Source: Halalkalibacter oceani | GTDB taxonomy: Bacteria; Bacillota; Bacilli; Bacillales; Bacillaceae_D | Length of the DNA: 64,000 bases | NCBI RefSeq assembly: GCF_023715605.1 | Contig: NZ_JAMBOL010000005.1 | Location: 62,001-126,000 of the forward strand | Reading direction: 5' to 3' | In this document: in pieces, positions 52,827-60,851 of the stretch | Position numbering within the stretch: the first letter of the stretch is position 1 | How the letters are laid out: every line of letters starts with the position of its first letter | The notes under the pieces: model-generated | Seen by the model: the letters and a program-made list of their open reading frames with translations, nothing else | Database searches by the model: none | What the model was told of the DNA's origin: nothing | Position numbers and translations under genes: made by a program

Positions 52827-52857
52827 TTGAAACTGACGTCGCGTCATCTTGTATAAT
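52827..52857 (+). promoter_or_regulatory. MerR-type promoter with 19-bp spacer and central dyad
   Basis: -35 TTGAAA (52827-52832) and -10 TATAAT (52852-52857) are separated by 19 bases, the over-long spacing typical of MerR-activated promoters. A perfect dyad TGACG-TCG-CGTCA (52834-52846) fills the spacer. The MerR-family gene begins 56 bases further on. Confidence 0.8.
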
Positions 52858-52912
52858 GACCTCGAGGTTCTTTAGGCAGTGATCTTGTAGATAGGACTGA
52901 AAGGAGCAGGAA

Positions 52913-53680
52913 ATGATTTCGATCCAGGTCTTAACGAAGCAAACCGGTATGACAGTGCGCACGCTGCGTTATTACGATCAAATCGGACTTGTGAAGCCGA
53001 GTAGTCGGACAGAGGGAGGGCACCGTTTATACAGTGAAGATGATGTGAAGAAGCTGCAGCAGGTCGAGTTTCTGAAGGCGGTTGGATTTCGGCTGCAGGA
53101 AATTCAAGATATGCTAACCGAGCCGAAGTGGAATTGGTCGGCCGGCTTGAACAAGCAAATGAGCTATGTTCAGGAGGAGCGCCGCAAGCTGGATAAAATG
53201 GAAGCTTCGTTACGAGGCTTGATGCACACTCATGTGATGGAAGGCGAAGTGAGTATGGAGATGCTTGAGCAATTGATTACATTGAGCAGGCGGGAGAAAG
53301 CGCAGAAGAAGCACTTTCGAGAAACGTATTTTAATGAACATGAGGACACGCTTTGGGAGCGGTTGCCAAACGTCAATCGTGACGATCCCGATTCGCTCGA
53401 ATGGATCGGTCTGCTTGGACAGTTAAAAAAAGTACAGGGCGACGGGCCGGAAGCGGTGTCTGTGCAGCGCATCATCCGGCGGATGGCTGAGAAGTTGGAG
53501 GATACGTTTGGTGACGAACCGTTATTTTTAGAGAGACTGTGGGAAGTTCGCAAATCGCCAGAACAGTCGAATCAGGTTCAGTTTTATCCACTGGAGCCGT
53601 CCTTTCTCGATTTTATCGAAGCGGCTTATGTGGTTTATGAACGGGATCAAGGCAAAGATTCCAATGAGAGGAGCCGGTAA
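52913..53680 (+). CDS. MerR-family transcriptional regulator
   Basis: A 255-residue MerR-type activator. The N-terminal winged helix has TGMTVRTLRYYDQIGLVKPS and GGHRLYSEDDVKKL, followed by the dimerisation helix. The C-terminal part of about 150 residues is larger than in metal sensors and resembles TipA-like regulators that bind small molecules. It probably controls its own promoter and the DUF998 gene two bases downstream. Confidence 0.92.
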   Translation: MISIQVLTKQTGMTVRTLRYYDQIGLVKPSSRTEGGHRLYSEDDVKKLQQVEFLKAVGFRLQEIQDMLTEPKWNWSAGLNKQMSYVQEERRKLDKMEASLRGLMHTHVMEGEVSMEMLEQLITLSRREKAQKKHFRETYFNEHEDTLWERLPNVNRDDPDSLEWIGLLGQLKKVQGDGPEAVSVQRIIRRMAEKLEDTFGDEPLFLERLWEVRKSPEQSNQVQFYPLEPSFLDFIEAAYVVYERDQGKDSNERSR

Positions 53681-53682
53681 GG

Positions 53683-54396
53683 ATGCCTACAGCTTATCTC
53701 GTAATGGCAGTCGTCAGTATAGCGGCGCTGACCGCTATATTCACTTACCGCCGCCATAGGATGGTCGCCATGCTTGGTTGGATCGGTTGGCTGTTGATTA
53801 GCGCTTATTTTCTTGTTGAGTATGTCGTGATTTTGAATGTGGCCGCGCCATATGATTTTTTCCATCAGCCGATGAGCGACCTCGGAGTGACAGTTTGTGG
53901 TGAGGATGCATATCTGTTGACGACGAACGACATTTGTTCGCCGTACCATTTGCTCATCAATTGGTCGTTCGCGCTTTCCGGTATAGCAACGATTGCTGGT
54001 GCACTCGGCCTTCGCACCTGGTGGCCGGCTGGAAAAAAGGTCGATATCGCGCTCTGGCTGCTCGTCGTGCACGGGCTGAGCAACATTGCGGCGGGGCTGG
54101 TTCCGGCTGATGTGGATTTTTGGCTGCATACGCTCGGTTCGATTCCTGGTATGGTCGTGCAAATTCCGGCACTGCTGCTACTCGGTCTGGCGATTCGCAA
54201 GTCCAAGCCGCTGTTGGCATGGTGGACATTCATTTGCTGGGTGGGAACGACCGGAGCGCTCATCTTGCTTTTTTATCAGCCTGAATGGATGAGCCTGCCA
54301 GGAGGCTTGTTGCAGCGTGTTCTCTATGCAACGGTTTATCTGTGGATGGGAGCAGTAGCGCTGACCATATGGAAGCAGCAGCGATTTTCAGCCTAG
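53683..54396 (+). CDS. DUF998-family membrane protein
   Basis: A 237-residue protein with seven predicted membrane helices and the DUF998 pattern (HQPMSDLG in the loop after helix 2, RTWWPAGKK). It starts two bases after the MerR stop, with GAGGAGCC inside the regulator gene, so the two are tightly coupled. Function is unknown; the MerR link suggests a role in response to a small molecule. Confidence 0.85.
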   Translation: MPTAYLVMAVVSIAALTAIFTYRRHRMVAMLGWIGWLLISAYFLVEYVVILNVAAPYDFFHQPMSDLGVTVCGEDAYLLTTNDICSPYHLLINWSFALSGIATIAGALGLRTWWPAGKKVDIALWLLVVHGLSNIAAGLVPADVDFWLHTLGSIPGMVVQIPALLLLGLAIRKSKPLLAWWTFICWVGTTGALILLFYQPEWMSLPGGLLQRVLYATVYLWMGAVALTIWKQQRFSA

Positions 54397-54429
54397 CTGT
54401 GCTATGATGGGGAAAAGGAGGCGATTGTG

Positions 54430-54729
54430 ATGGCTTCAGTTAAAACATTGCGTATATGTGATCAGGGACATCGCTATTATAAAAGCAGCGACTGTCCGAC
54501 ATGCCCGACATGTGAGCAGGAACGCAAACCCACGTCCGGATTTCTTGCGGTGCTGTCGGCTCCGGCTCGGCGGGCGCTTGAGCATGCCGGCATTACGACG
54601 TTAACGGGGCTGGCGAGCTATCGGGAAAAAGAGATTTTGCAATTGCACGGCATCGGCCCTTCCTCACTTCCAAAGCTGAGAGCCGCTTTGCAGGAAGAGG
54701 GCTTGTCGTTTAAAATGGAAGATTTCTAA
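54430..54729 (+). CDS. RNA polymerase alpha-CTD-like helix-hairpin-helix protein
   Basis: A 99-residue protein. The first part carries a possible zinc site (ICDQGHRYYKSSDCPTCPTC), the second a helix-hairpin-helix domain like the alpha subunit C-terminal domain (APARRALEHAGITTLTGLAS, ILQLHGIGPSSLPKLRAALQ). Such short proteins are conserved in Bacillus without a known role; DNA binding is likely. The start follows AAAGGAGGCGATTGTG. Confidence 0.85.
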   Translation: MASVKTLRICDQGHRYYKSSDCPTCPTCEQERKPTSGFLAVLSAPARRALEHAGITTLTGLASYREKEILQLHGIGPSSLPKLRAALQEEGLSFKMEDF

Positions 54730-54740
54730 TTGATAAATGG

Positions 54741-54788
54741 AAAAGGAAGCAACTTTTTTTCTTGGAAGAAAAGGCTGCTTCTTTTTTA
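54741..54788 (+). terminator. Terminator after the alpha-CTD-like gene
   Basis: GGAAGCA / TGCTTC stem with flanking A and T runs; probably bidirectional. Confidence 0.7.
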
Positions 54789-54789
54789 T

Positions 54790-55218
54790 TTAGAATGTTC
54801 GTGCTTGATAAGGCATTCCTTCTCCTTCTTCGCAGTAACGCGTTAAACTGTACAGGAAGATCGCCCAATTATAATTGCAGAACCGGTAAAAGTTAGTGAC
54901 CTCCTGCCAGTTGGCGTGACAGAGCGTTACAACAGTTTGATTCTGTTTTTCTTCTAATTCAAAAGTGACCGTTGTTCCGATCCATTCAGGGTCTGAATCG
55001 ACACAGAGCCAGACGACTTTCTGATTGGGGACTAGCTCGACGACCTCCATCTTCGTTATGTCTTTCTTGCCAAATTGAAATACGTTAACTGCTCCGATAT
55101 ATTCCTGAACGAGAAGTTCTCTCGTCCAAACTTCAGCAAGCCCCTCCGCTGAGGTTAGCGCTTGATACACCTGCGCAGCCGGAGCATGAATCATTTGCAG
55201 CTGTTCAATATTCGCCAT
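54790..55218 (-). CDS. SRPBCC-family protein
   Basis: A 142-residue START/SRPBCC-fold protein (IHAPAAQVYQALTSAEGLAE, VWTRELLVQEYIG, KVVWLCVDSDPEW, WQEVTNFYRFCNYNWAIFLY). Function is unknown. I chose ATG 55218 because GGGAGG is adjacent to the upstream ATG 55227 and well spaced from 55218. It follows the HxlR-type gene in the same direction after an 83-base gap. Confidence 0.85.
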   Translation of the reverse strand: MANIEQLQMIHAPAAQVYQALTSAEGLAEVWTRELLVQEYIGAVNVFQFGKKDITKMEVVELVPNQKVVWLCVDSDPEWIGTTVTFELEEKQNQTVVTLCHANWQEVTNFYRFCNYNWAIFLYSLTRYCEEGEGMPYQARTF

Positions 55219-55301
55219 ATCTCTCATCCTCCCGTTTTATTTTATTATAAAAAATTATCGAGCTACGCATTTCTTTTCAATTGCGAAGGTGAGAGATTTT
55301 G

Positions 55302-55781
55302 TCATTTCATTTTCCCTAGCCGTTCCAGTTTGTTCATGACACTATCCGGTCCAGTGAAAACGGATCCGCCCTCTTTCAAGGTTTCGCGGATGAGTCCGAC
55401 GAGGGTGTCTTTGTCTGCTTGGACGTTAGCGAGCCAAGCCTGGGATTCTGAGGTTGCTGGCTCATGTTTAGCCCCCCATAATGACAAATCAAGTAAAATC
55501 GGTATTAAATCCAGCCCGGCCTCTGTTAATTGGTAGAGGTCTTTTCTTTTGTCTGATGGGTGCGGCTGCTTCGTTAAAATTCCTTTTTGAGTGAGAGTTG
55601 TCAGGCGGTTGGTTAGAATGTTGCGGGCGATTCCTTCATCTGAGGCAAGAAACTCCCCGAACGTTTTCTTATCTGCGAACACAATATCTCTAATAATTAA
55701 GAGCGACCATGAGTCGCCAAGCAGATCAAGAGAATAAGAGATCGGACAGTCCGACCGTCTGCTTCGTTTCGTTTTTTCCAT
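55302..55781 (-). CDS. HxlR-family transcriptional regulator
   Basis: A 159-residue winged-helix regulator of the HxlR type: CPISYSLDLLGDSWSLLIIR at the N-terminus, FGEFLASDEGIARNILTNRL as recognition region, and YQLTEAGLDLIPILLDLSLW. It is divergent from a YCII-domain gene, with a promoter and a dyad between them, so it probably controls that gene. Confidence 0.92.
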   Translation of the reverse strand: MEKTKRSRRSDCPISYSLDLLGDSWSLLIIRDIVFADKKTFGEFLASDEGIARNILTNRLTTLTQKGILTKQPHPSDKRKDLYQLTEAGLDLIPILLDLSLWGAKHEPATSESQAWLANVQADKDTLVGLIRETLKEGGSVFTGPDSVMNKLERLGKMK

Positions 55782-55793
55782 ATGAGGTCCCCC

Positions 55794-55848
55794 TTGACTG
55801 ATAGCTTTTTACTCATTATAATTCAAGTTAGTTTCAAAAAGCAACTGA
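55794..55848 (+). promoter_or_regulatory. Promoter and dyad between HxlR and YCII genes
   Basis: -35 TTGACT (55794-55799), 17 bases, -10 TATAAT (55817-55822), reading towards the YCII gene. An imperfect dyad with AGTT...AACT arms (about 55827-55848) overlaps the transcription start, a suitable place for the HxlR-type repressor. Confidence 0.75.
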
Positions 55849-55869
55849 AATAAAAGGAGGTTGAAACGA

Positions 55870-56163
55870 TTGAACTATTTATTCATTTATCGTGGAGGGC
55901 AGGTTCCGGAGGAGAAGGCTGAGCAAAATATTCGTGATTTATGGCAATGGCTGGATGAGCTAAAGGAGAACGGTTATGAAGTGATACGTTTTGCGGGAAA
56001 TGGCAGAAAAACGGTTACGAACGATATGGTTTCTGATTATGATGGAGACGTATTTGGCATTTCCATTATCGAAGCAGATTCGCTGGAAGAAGCCACCTCG
56101 TTAACGGCAAATTGGCCTGAATTGCCGTACGGAGGAAAAATCGACATTGTCGAAGCGCTGTAA
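55870..56163 (+). CDS. YCII-related domain protein
   Basis: A 97-residue protein of the YCII-related (DGPF-like) family: NYLFIYRGGQVPEE, a central helix, and the SLEEATSLTANWPEL segment near the C-terminus. These ferredoxin-like proteins are small and mostly of unknown role. TTG 55870 has AAAGGAGG at a good distance; the TTG at 55861 is too close. Confidence 0.85.
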   Translation: MNYLFIYRGGQVPEEKAEQNIRDLWQWLDELKENGYEVIRFAGNGRKTVTNDMVSDYDGDVFGISIIEADSLEEATSLTANWPELPYGGKIDIVEAL

Positions 56164-56174
56164 AAAGAGGAGGG

Positions 56175-56453
56175 ACATGTCCGACCGTATGTACATTAGA
56201 CGATCTTCTGTGTTTATCAGAGTTGAGGTCAAAAGCAAAGCTGGATATGGGCTGATGAAGCAGCAATTTCTTCCGTTGATGCAAACGTACACGGTATGGG
56301 GGCATCCTCTGCGCCAGAGGTTCGTTCATGCTTTATTTGCCGGCACTGGATGTTTATCTTACAGGCAGCTTTAATCAGACGGCGTACCAGGTGAAAAGCA
56401 TGAACGATCTGTTTTTGAATGTTATTCGAAAGTTAGCGAAGCTCTCCTGAATG
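56175..56453 (+). pseudogene. Serine hydrolase (beta-lactamase-like) C-terminal remnant
   Basis: Two frames carry the end of a beta-lactamase-family serine hydrolase: first RVEVKSKAGYGLMKQQFLP, then, after a frameshift near 56310, MLYLPALDVYLTGSFNQTAY and a final helix ending in a TGA at 56451. The catalytic SxxK and YxN parts are missing. A dead fragment. Confidence 0.6.
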
Positions 56454-56471
56454 AAACGTTTCAAACCTATA

Positions 56472-56502
56472 CAAGGCGGATGTTCTTACACCGCCTTTTT
56501 CG
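56472..56502 (+). terminator. Terminator after the hydrolase remnant
   Basis: AAGGCGG / CCGCCTT stem with five T; a relic of the decayed gene that may still serve the YCII transcript. Confidence 0.75.
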
Positions 56503-56637
56503 TGTGAAAAAAACCTGTCTCCATCTCTATTAAACTAGAAAAAAGTTGTTAGCTTATATGACAGAGCGATAGACATGATTCTTTTTATCGTGCTAAGATT
56601 CAGTTATTTTCAACAAGTTAGAAAAGGGAGATGGAGA

Positions 56638-59600
56638 ATGATGCCAACTAGTAATGACGTGAAAAAACGAATCCGATCACCCCGAAATTCGGCCTCTGAA
56701 GCCGACGAGGCAAGGTGCGTACATAGGAGAAAGCCACGCTTTCTCGCCCTTATTGTCATGATGGTGGCTATCATCGGATTAGCGCCGATGAACAGTGCGC
56801 TAGCCCTGATGAGCCTGCCATCAGATAATGGAGTAGAATGGGAGTTTCACGATGCCGCTCCGCCTAATCTTGATACAGGCAGTATTCGGCGGGCAAGTGG
56901 AACGCCGATGCAAGGGTTTGGGAATATTTTTGTTCAAGTGTCGACCTCACCTGAACCGCGGCTAAATGGAGAAATGATGCGCGGCTTTGGGCTGGAATTC
57001 GATGGAGATAATACGTTTGAAACGAATCAATCTGTGAATCTCGGAGATGTCTTGATTACACGTGAAATCTATTTTGACGAGGAAGCGAATACGGCACGAT
57101 TTTTTGATACATTTACGAATATAGCAGATGAGTCCGTGACGGTCGATGTATCGTTTGGCGGCTCTGTCGGGTATGGGACAGGAGACAACCATGGTGCCAT
57201 TCAAGCGACGTCAAGCGGTGATCTGGAAGTCGATGGGGACGATGCGTGGCTGCTTGTCGCAACTCCTGATGAAGAAAATCATCCAGTCGGGGTCGTGCTA
57301 GGAAGCCCTGAACCGTTTGCCGGTGCCTTGCAAGGCACGGGGAACCAGCAGCGAAATCCATTTGAAACACCGCTGGCAACAACCGGTCATGAGGCTAATT
57401 TTTTCGGATTTCTTCATCAATTGGAAATTGAACCCGGAGAAACGAAGTCGCTTGCCAGATTTGTTGTGACAGGGGAGGCCGGAGAAGAAGGGGCCGGGCA
57501 AACAGTGGCATCAATGGAGCAGCTGGCTGAGCAACCGGACTTTACGAATTTGACGACGGAAGAGCTGTGTACGATTGGCAACTGGGATTTAGCGCAGTTG
57601 CCACAGTTTGATGAAGCCGCCTGTCCAGAGCTGACGAGATTGGATGTGCCGCAGGCTCCGGCAGAAGCAGACATGTACACGACTGCTGAGTATGATGTGA
57701 CGAACAAAACAATCGCTGAGCTGCAACGGGATTTGGCTGCGGGTGTGACAACATCGGAGGAAATTACCCGTGCTTATCTGGATCGAATTGCCGCCTATGA
57801 CGGAGGGCCATTAGGATTCCATGCCTTTATCCATGTGGCAGAAGATGCACTTGAACAGGCAAGAGCGGCAGATCAAGCCCGCAGCAATGGAGAAGAAGGA
57901 GCGTTGCTCGGTATCCCGATTGCGATCAAGGACATTATTGATACAAAGGATATGCCGACGACCGGCGGTTCCCGGGCGCTTGACGGATGGGAGCCGGAAG
58001 CGGATGCCTATCAAGTGGAACAGTTGCGAGAGGCGGGAGCTGTGATCATCGGGAAAACAAATACATCCGAATTTGCAAACTCAGGCAGCTTTAGTGAAAG
58101 TGGCTGGATGCAAACGTGGAACGCCCTTTATCCATCGAAAACGTCCTTTGGATCAAGCGGTGGGTCTGCGGTTTCTGTCGCAACGAGCATGGCTCCGGCG
58201 GCGTTAGGCTCTCAGACGGGTGTGTCCTTGTACGCGCCGACGGTCGGATCGAGCTTGACGACGTTCCGCGGCACGGATGGAATGGCAAGTGTGCGTGGCG
58301 TTATGCCGCTTACATGGGGCCAGGATTACGTCGGTCCTATTGCGAGAACGGTAACGGATTTGGCTTATCTTCTCAATGTTACAGCTGGAACGGATGAGCT
58401 TGATATGTTGACAGCAGATGCGGACAGCTATAAGCCGGATGATTGGACCGAATATCTTGATCGCAACGCCTTAGAAGGAAAGCGGATCGGCTATATTCCT
58501 TCCTCTTTCGAGTCATCCTATGCTGATGATGGAACAGGAGAAGCGACGATCGAGCACTTTGCTGACCTTGAAGCAGGCGGGGCGACGATGATTGAGATGA
58601 GCGAGCCGCCAAGTGCGGGAGATCGGCCGAGTCTCAATATGAATGGCGAAGGCTGGGCGCGATATATTGAACTGCATGAAGATTTTCCATATGAAAATGG
58701 CGAACAAGTACGTTCTTCTCCTGATGTGCTGTTATACAACCAACGTGATTACGAAGAACGGGCGCGAATGACGGAAGAAGAAGTTGAGCAATGGATGGAA
58801 TACAGAGCGCGCTACAAAGAAGTGATCGCTGAATGGATGGATGAATACGATGTTGACGTCGTCGTTTACCCGGGCTTTATCAGTGATGTGTACAATAACG
58901 ACAGCGCGGCCAGTCAATTAACTGCGGACCGGGCAACTGGTGTCCTCACTTCAAATGTCGGGCTGCCGACAGTCGTCGTACCAGTGGGCGTTAATCCGCA
59001 CGGCTATTCGATTTCAATGCAGCTGGTCGGGCGCGCCTGGGATGATGGGGATGTGCTTGGCATGGGGTATGCACTGGAGCAGCAGACGCAAGCCCAGCTG
59101 CTGACCGAATTCGCGCCACCGCTTGAGCAGAGACCGATTGATGAGCCAGGGGAGCAGCCTCGCTTTACCGATGTAGGAGGCCATTGGGCAGCTGATTATA
59201 TTGACTCTCTTGTAGAGCTGGGGTTGATTTCAGGGTATCCGGACGGTACGTTTAGACCGAATGCCAGCATCAGCCGGGCAGAAGCAGCAAGAATTATCGC
59301 AAGAGAATTAGGACTGGAGGCTGGAGAAAGCACCTTTGCCGATGTGGCGGCAGGGCACTGGGCAGCCGGGGATATCGGCGCGGTGGAGAGTGCCGGAATT
59401 TTGACCGGATATCCGGACGGTACATTTAAGCCGGATGGCAGACTGAGCCGCCAGGAGATGGCCGTTATTCTAGTTAGAGCTTATGAACTAAGTGGAGACA
59501 GTTCCGACTCTTTCAGTGATGTGAGTGAAGATTCATGGTCCTATCCGTATATAGCGGCCTTAACGAGCAATAACATAACTTCTGGATATTTGGATGGTAC

Positions 59601-59667
59601 ATTCAGGCCACAGCGCGATATTACGAGAGCTGAATTCTCGGTTATGGTGGCGCGAGTTATTGAATAA
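56638..59667 (+). CDS. Surface-anchored amidase-signature enzyme with three SLH domains
   Basis: A 1009-residue protein. A long basic N-region and hydrophobic core (KPRFLALIVMMVAIIGLAPM) form a signal peptide. Residues about 65-290 are a beta-rich domain I do not recognise. Residues 358-830 are an amidase-signature domain with the lysine in PIAIKDIIDT, the serines in FGSSGGSAVS, and the nucleophile serine in SQTGVSLYAP. Three SLH domains follow (842-891, 899-950, 958-1009). The Ser-Ser-Lys triad looks intact, though the GGSI motif reads GVSL. It should hydrolyse an amide outside the cell while bound to the wall; the substrate is unknown. Confidence 0.88.
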   Translation: MMPTSNDVKKRIRSPRNSASEADEARCVHRRKPRFLALIVMMVAIIGLAPMNSALALMSLPSDNGVEWEFHDAAPPNLDTGSIRRASGTPMQGFGNIFVQVSTSPEPRLNGEMMRGFGLEFDGDNTFETNQSVNLGDVLITREIYFDEEANTARFFDTFTNIADESVTVDVSFGGSVGYGTGDNHGAIQATSSGDLEVDGDDAWLLVATPDEENHPVGVVLGSPEPFAGALQGTGNQQRNPFETPLATTGHEANFFGFLHQLEIEPGETKSLARFVVTGEAGEEGAGQTVASMEQLAEQPDFTNLTTEELCTIGNWDLAQLPQFDEAACPELTRLDVPQAPAEADMYTTAEYDVTNKTIAELQRDLAAGVTTSEEITRAYLDRIAAYDGGPLGFHAFIHVAEDALEQARAADQARSNGEEGALLGIPIAIKDIIDTKDMPTTGGSRALDGWEPEADAYQVEQLREAGAVIIGKTNTSEFANSGSFSESGWMQTWNALYPSKTSFGSSGGSAVSVATSMAPAALGSQTGVSLYAPTVGSSLTTFRGTDGMASVRGVMPLTWGQDYVGPIARTVTDLAYLLNVTAGTDELDMLTADADSYKPDDWTEYLDRNALEGKRIGYIPSSFESSYADDGTGEATIEHFADLEAGGATMIEMSEPPSAGDRPSLNMNGEGWARYIELHEDFPYENGEQVRSSPDVLLYNQRDYEERARMTEEEVEQWMEYRARYKEVIAEWMDEYDVDVVVYPGFISDVYNNDSAASQLTADRATGVLTSNVGLPTVVVPVGVNPHGYSISMQLVGRAWDDGDVLGMGYALEQQTQAQLLTEFAPPLEQRPIDEPGEQPRFTDVGGHWAADYIDSLVELGLISGYPDGTFRPNASISRAEAARIIARELGLEAGESTFADVAAGHWAAGDIGAVESAGILTGYPDGTFKPDGRLSRQEMAVILVRAYELSGDSSDSFSDVSEDSWSYPYIAALTSNNITSGYLDGTFRPQRDITRAEFSVMVARVIE

Positions 59668-59678
59668 ATAGTCAAAAG

Positions 59679-59714
59679 GAACCCCGCGATTCTTTTCTGG
59701 AGTCGCGGGTTTGC
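59679..59714 (+). terminator. Hairpin after the amidase gene
   Basis: ACCCCGCGA / TCGCGGGT stem; the T tract is short. Confidence 0.65.
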
Positions 59715-59759
59715 TGTGTGTGGAGGAGCGGGAAATGTTAGCGAAATGCTAATTTAGTT

Positions 59760-60416
59760 TTACATGCTGATTTTGTAAGAACGAATTCGTTGTTTTCCAC
59801 TTGCGATTTGAAGAAGATTAAGGTCGACCAATTTATGGAGGATGTCTCTGGCGTAACAATCGCTGATTCTGAGATGCTGTGCACACTCTTGCGGGGTAAA
59901 GGGTCGAAGCAAACGGCGGGCAAAACGGACAACTTCGGCTTCAAGCCAGGATAATTGGGAGGGCGCGTCCGTTGACATGAATTTACCAATGAAGGAAAGC
60001 ACCAGCTGTTGGCATTGCTTAGGCTCGTCCCTGATTGACAGATAGGCAATAGGTAAAAATGTCCAGCCATTCAGAGCCAATAATGAGTGTAGCCAGCATT
60101 AATCTTTAAAACGTCTGACATCGAGGTCTCTGGCGTGAGGCCCGTACCCTTGAATCTCAATTCCACCTTTGGCCCCACCTGGCATATAGGCAAGGTCAAG
60201 GTAACGAAACCCATTGTTGAAATCACGAACTTCCCATTCCGGGTATAAATGTTGAAAATGTCCTACAACTGGAAACCAAATATGACGTAAAAATTCCATC
60301 GTACCATGCCCAAGTCCTTTCGCCAGTATTTCACGTCTGCGAGAATTTCCAGCATTGGCGAGGTTGTCAGCCATCCATTGACTAAACTTTTCATCGAACA
60401 ATTGTGATCTTTTCAA
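59760..60416 (-). pseudogene. Conserved regulator-like protein split by in-frame TAA
   Basis: Frames 60099-60452 and 59760-60080 are in phase, and only the TAA at 60099-60101 separates them. Read through, the protein has about 218 residues: LAKGLGHGTMEFLRHIWFP, EWEVRDFNNGFRYLDLAYMP, GGIEIQGYGPHARDLDVRRF, then after the stop CWLHSLLALNGWTFLP and a C-terminal winged-helix-like part (FTPQECAQHLRISDCYARDI, LHKLVDLNLLQIASGK). I recall this as a conserved Bacillus protein annotated as a transcriptional regulator. TTA to TAA would explain the stop. The start is TTG after AGAGGTGAT. Confidence 0.75.
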
Positions 60417-60544
60417 TACAAAATCACCTCTTTTGTTGACTTTACTAGACAAGGGTTTTGTATGCCGGTTGGCGGGTGGGAGAAAATGAAGGGGAACGAT
60501 CTTATTGTAGCAAAATACGGCTTTAGCTGCTAGAAGTAGATTGA

Positions 60545-60735
60545 TTTCAGGAACGTCATTCCGCTATTAACCTATAATCAGCCTTGATAAAAAATAGGAG
60601 GAACGCTATTCCGTTAACGGTGCTTAAACTAGTGATTTAACCGCTTTTTTTGGTGAATAACGGAATCTGGTTCCGCTTCTTTGAGGAAAAAGCATAAAAC
60701 AGACCTAATAACGGAATCTCGTTCCTACTCCAATG
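60545..60735. repeat. Cluster of four CGGAAT-N3-GTTCC palindromes
   Basis: Four copies of a short palindrome in both orientations: GGAACGTCATTCCG (about 60550), GGAACGCTATTCCG (about 60599), CGGAATCTGGTTCCG (about 60661) and CGGAATCTCGTTCC (about 60712). Three are next to AATAAC or GTTAA text. No gene lies in the surrounding gap (60453-60851). Confidence 0.75.
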
Positions 60736-60801
60736 AATCTTGTGCTACAGAATCCGGCACCTCAGGTTGAAAATCGTTCACTATAGAAGGAATAACCATG
60801 T

Positions 60802-60836
60802 TATAATACGAATATTCAAATATTCAAATATATAGG
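60802..60836 (+). promoter_or_regulatory. -10 box and ArsR-type operator of the SulP operon
   Basis: TATAAT (60802-60807) is followed by GAATATTCAAATATTCAAATA (60810-60830), overlapping copies of the ATTCAAATATT pattern bound by ArsR/SmtB-family repressors. The ArsR-type gene is the second gene of the operon, so autoregulation is likely. Confidence 0.75.
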
Positions 60837-60851
60837 TCGAGGAGGATTATC

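Noticed and set aside
15368-60101. Stop codon recoding as the cause of the in-frame stops
   Set aside because: The three broken genes use TAG, TGA and TAA once each, there is no pyrrolysine or selenocysteine context, and normal genes in the window end in all three codons.
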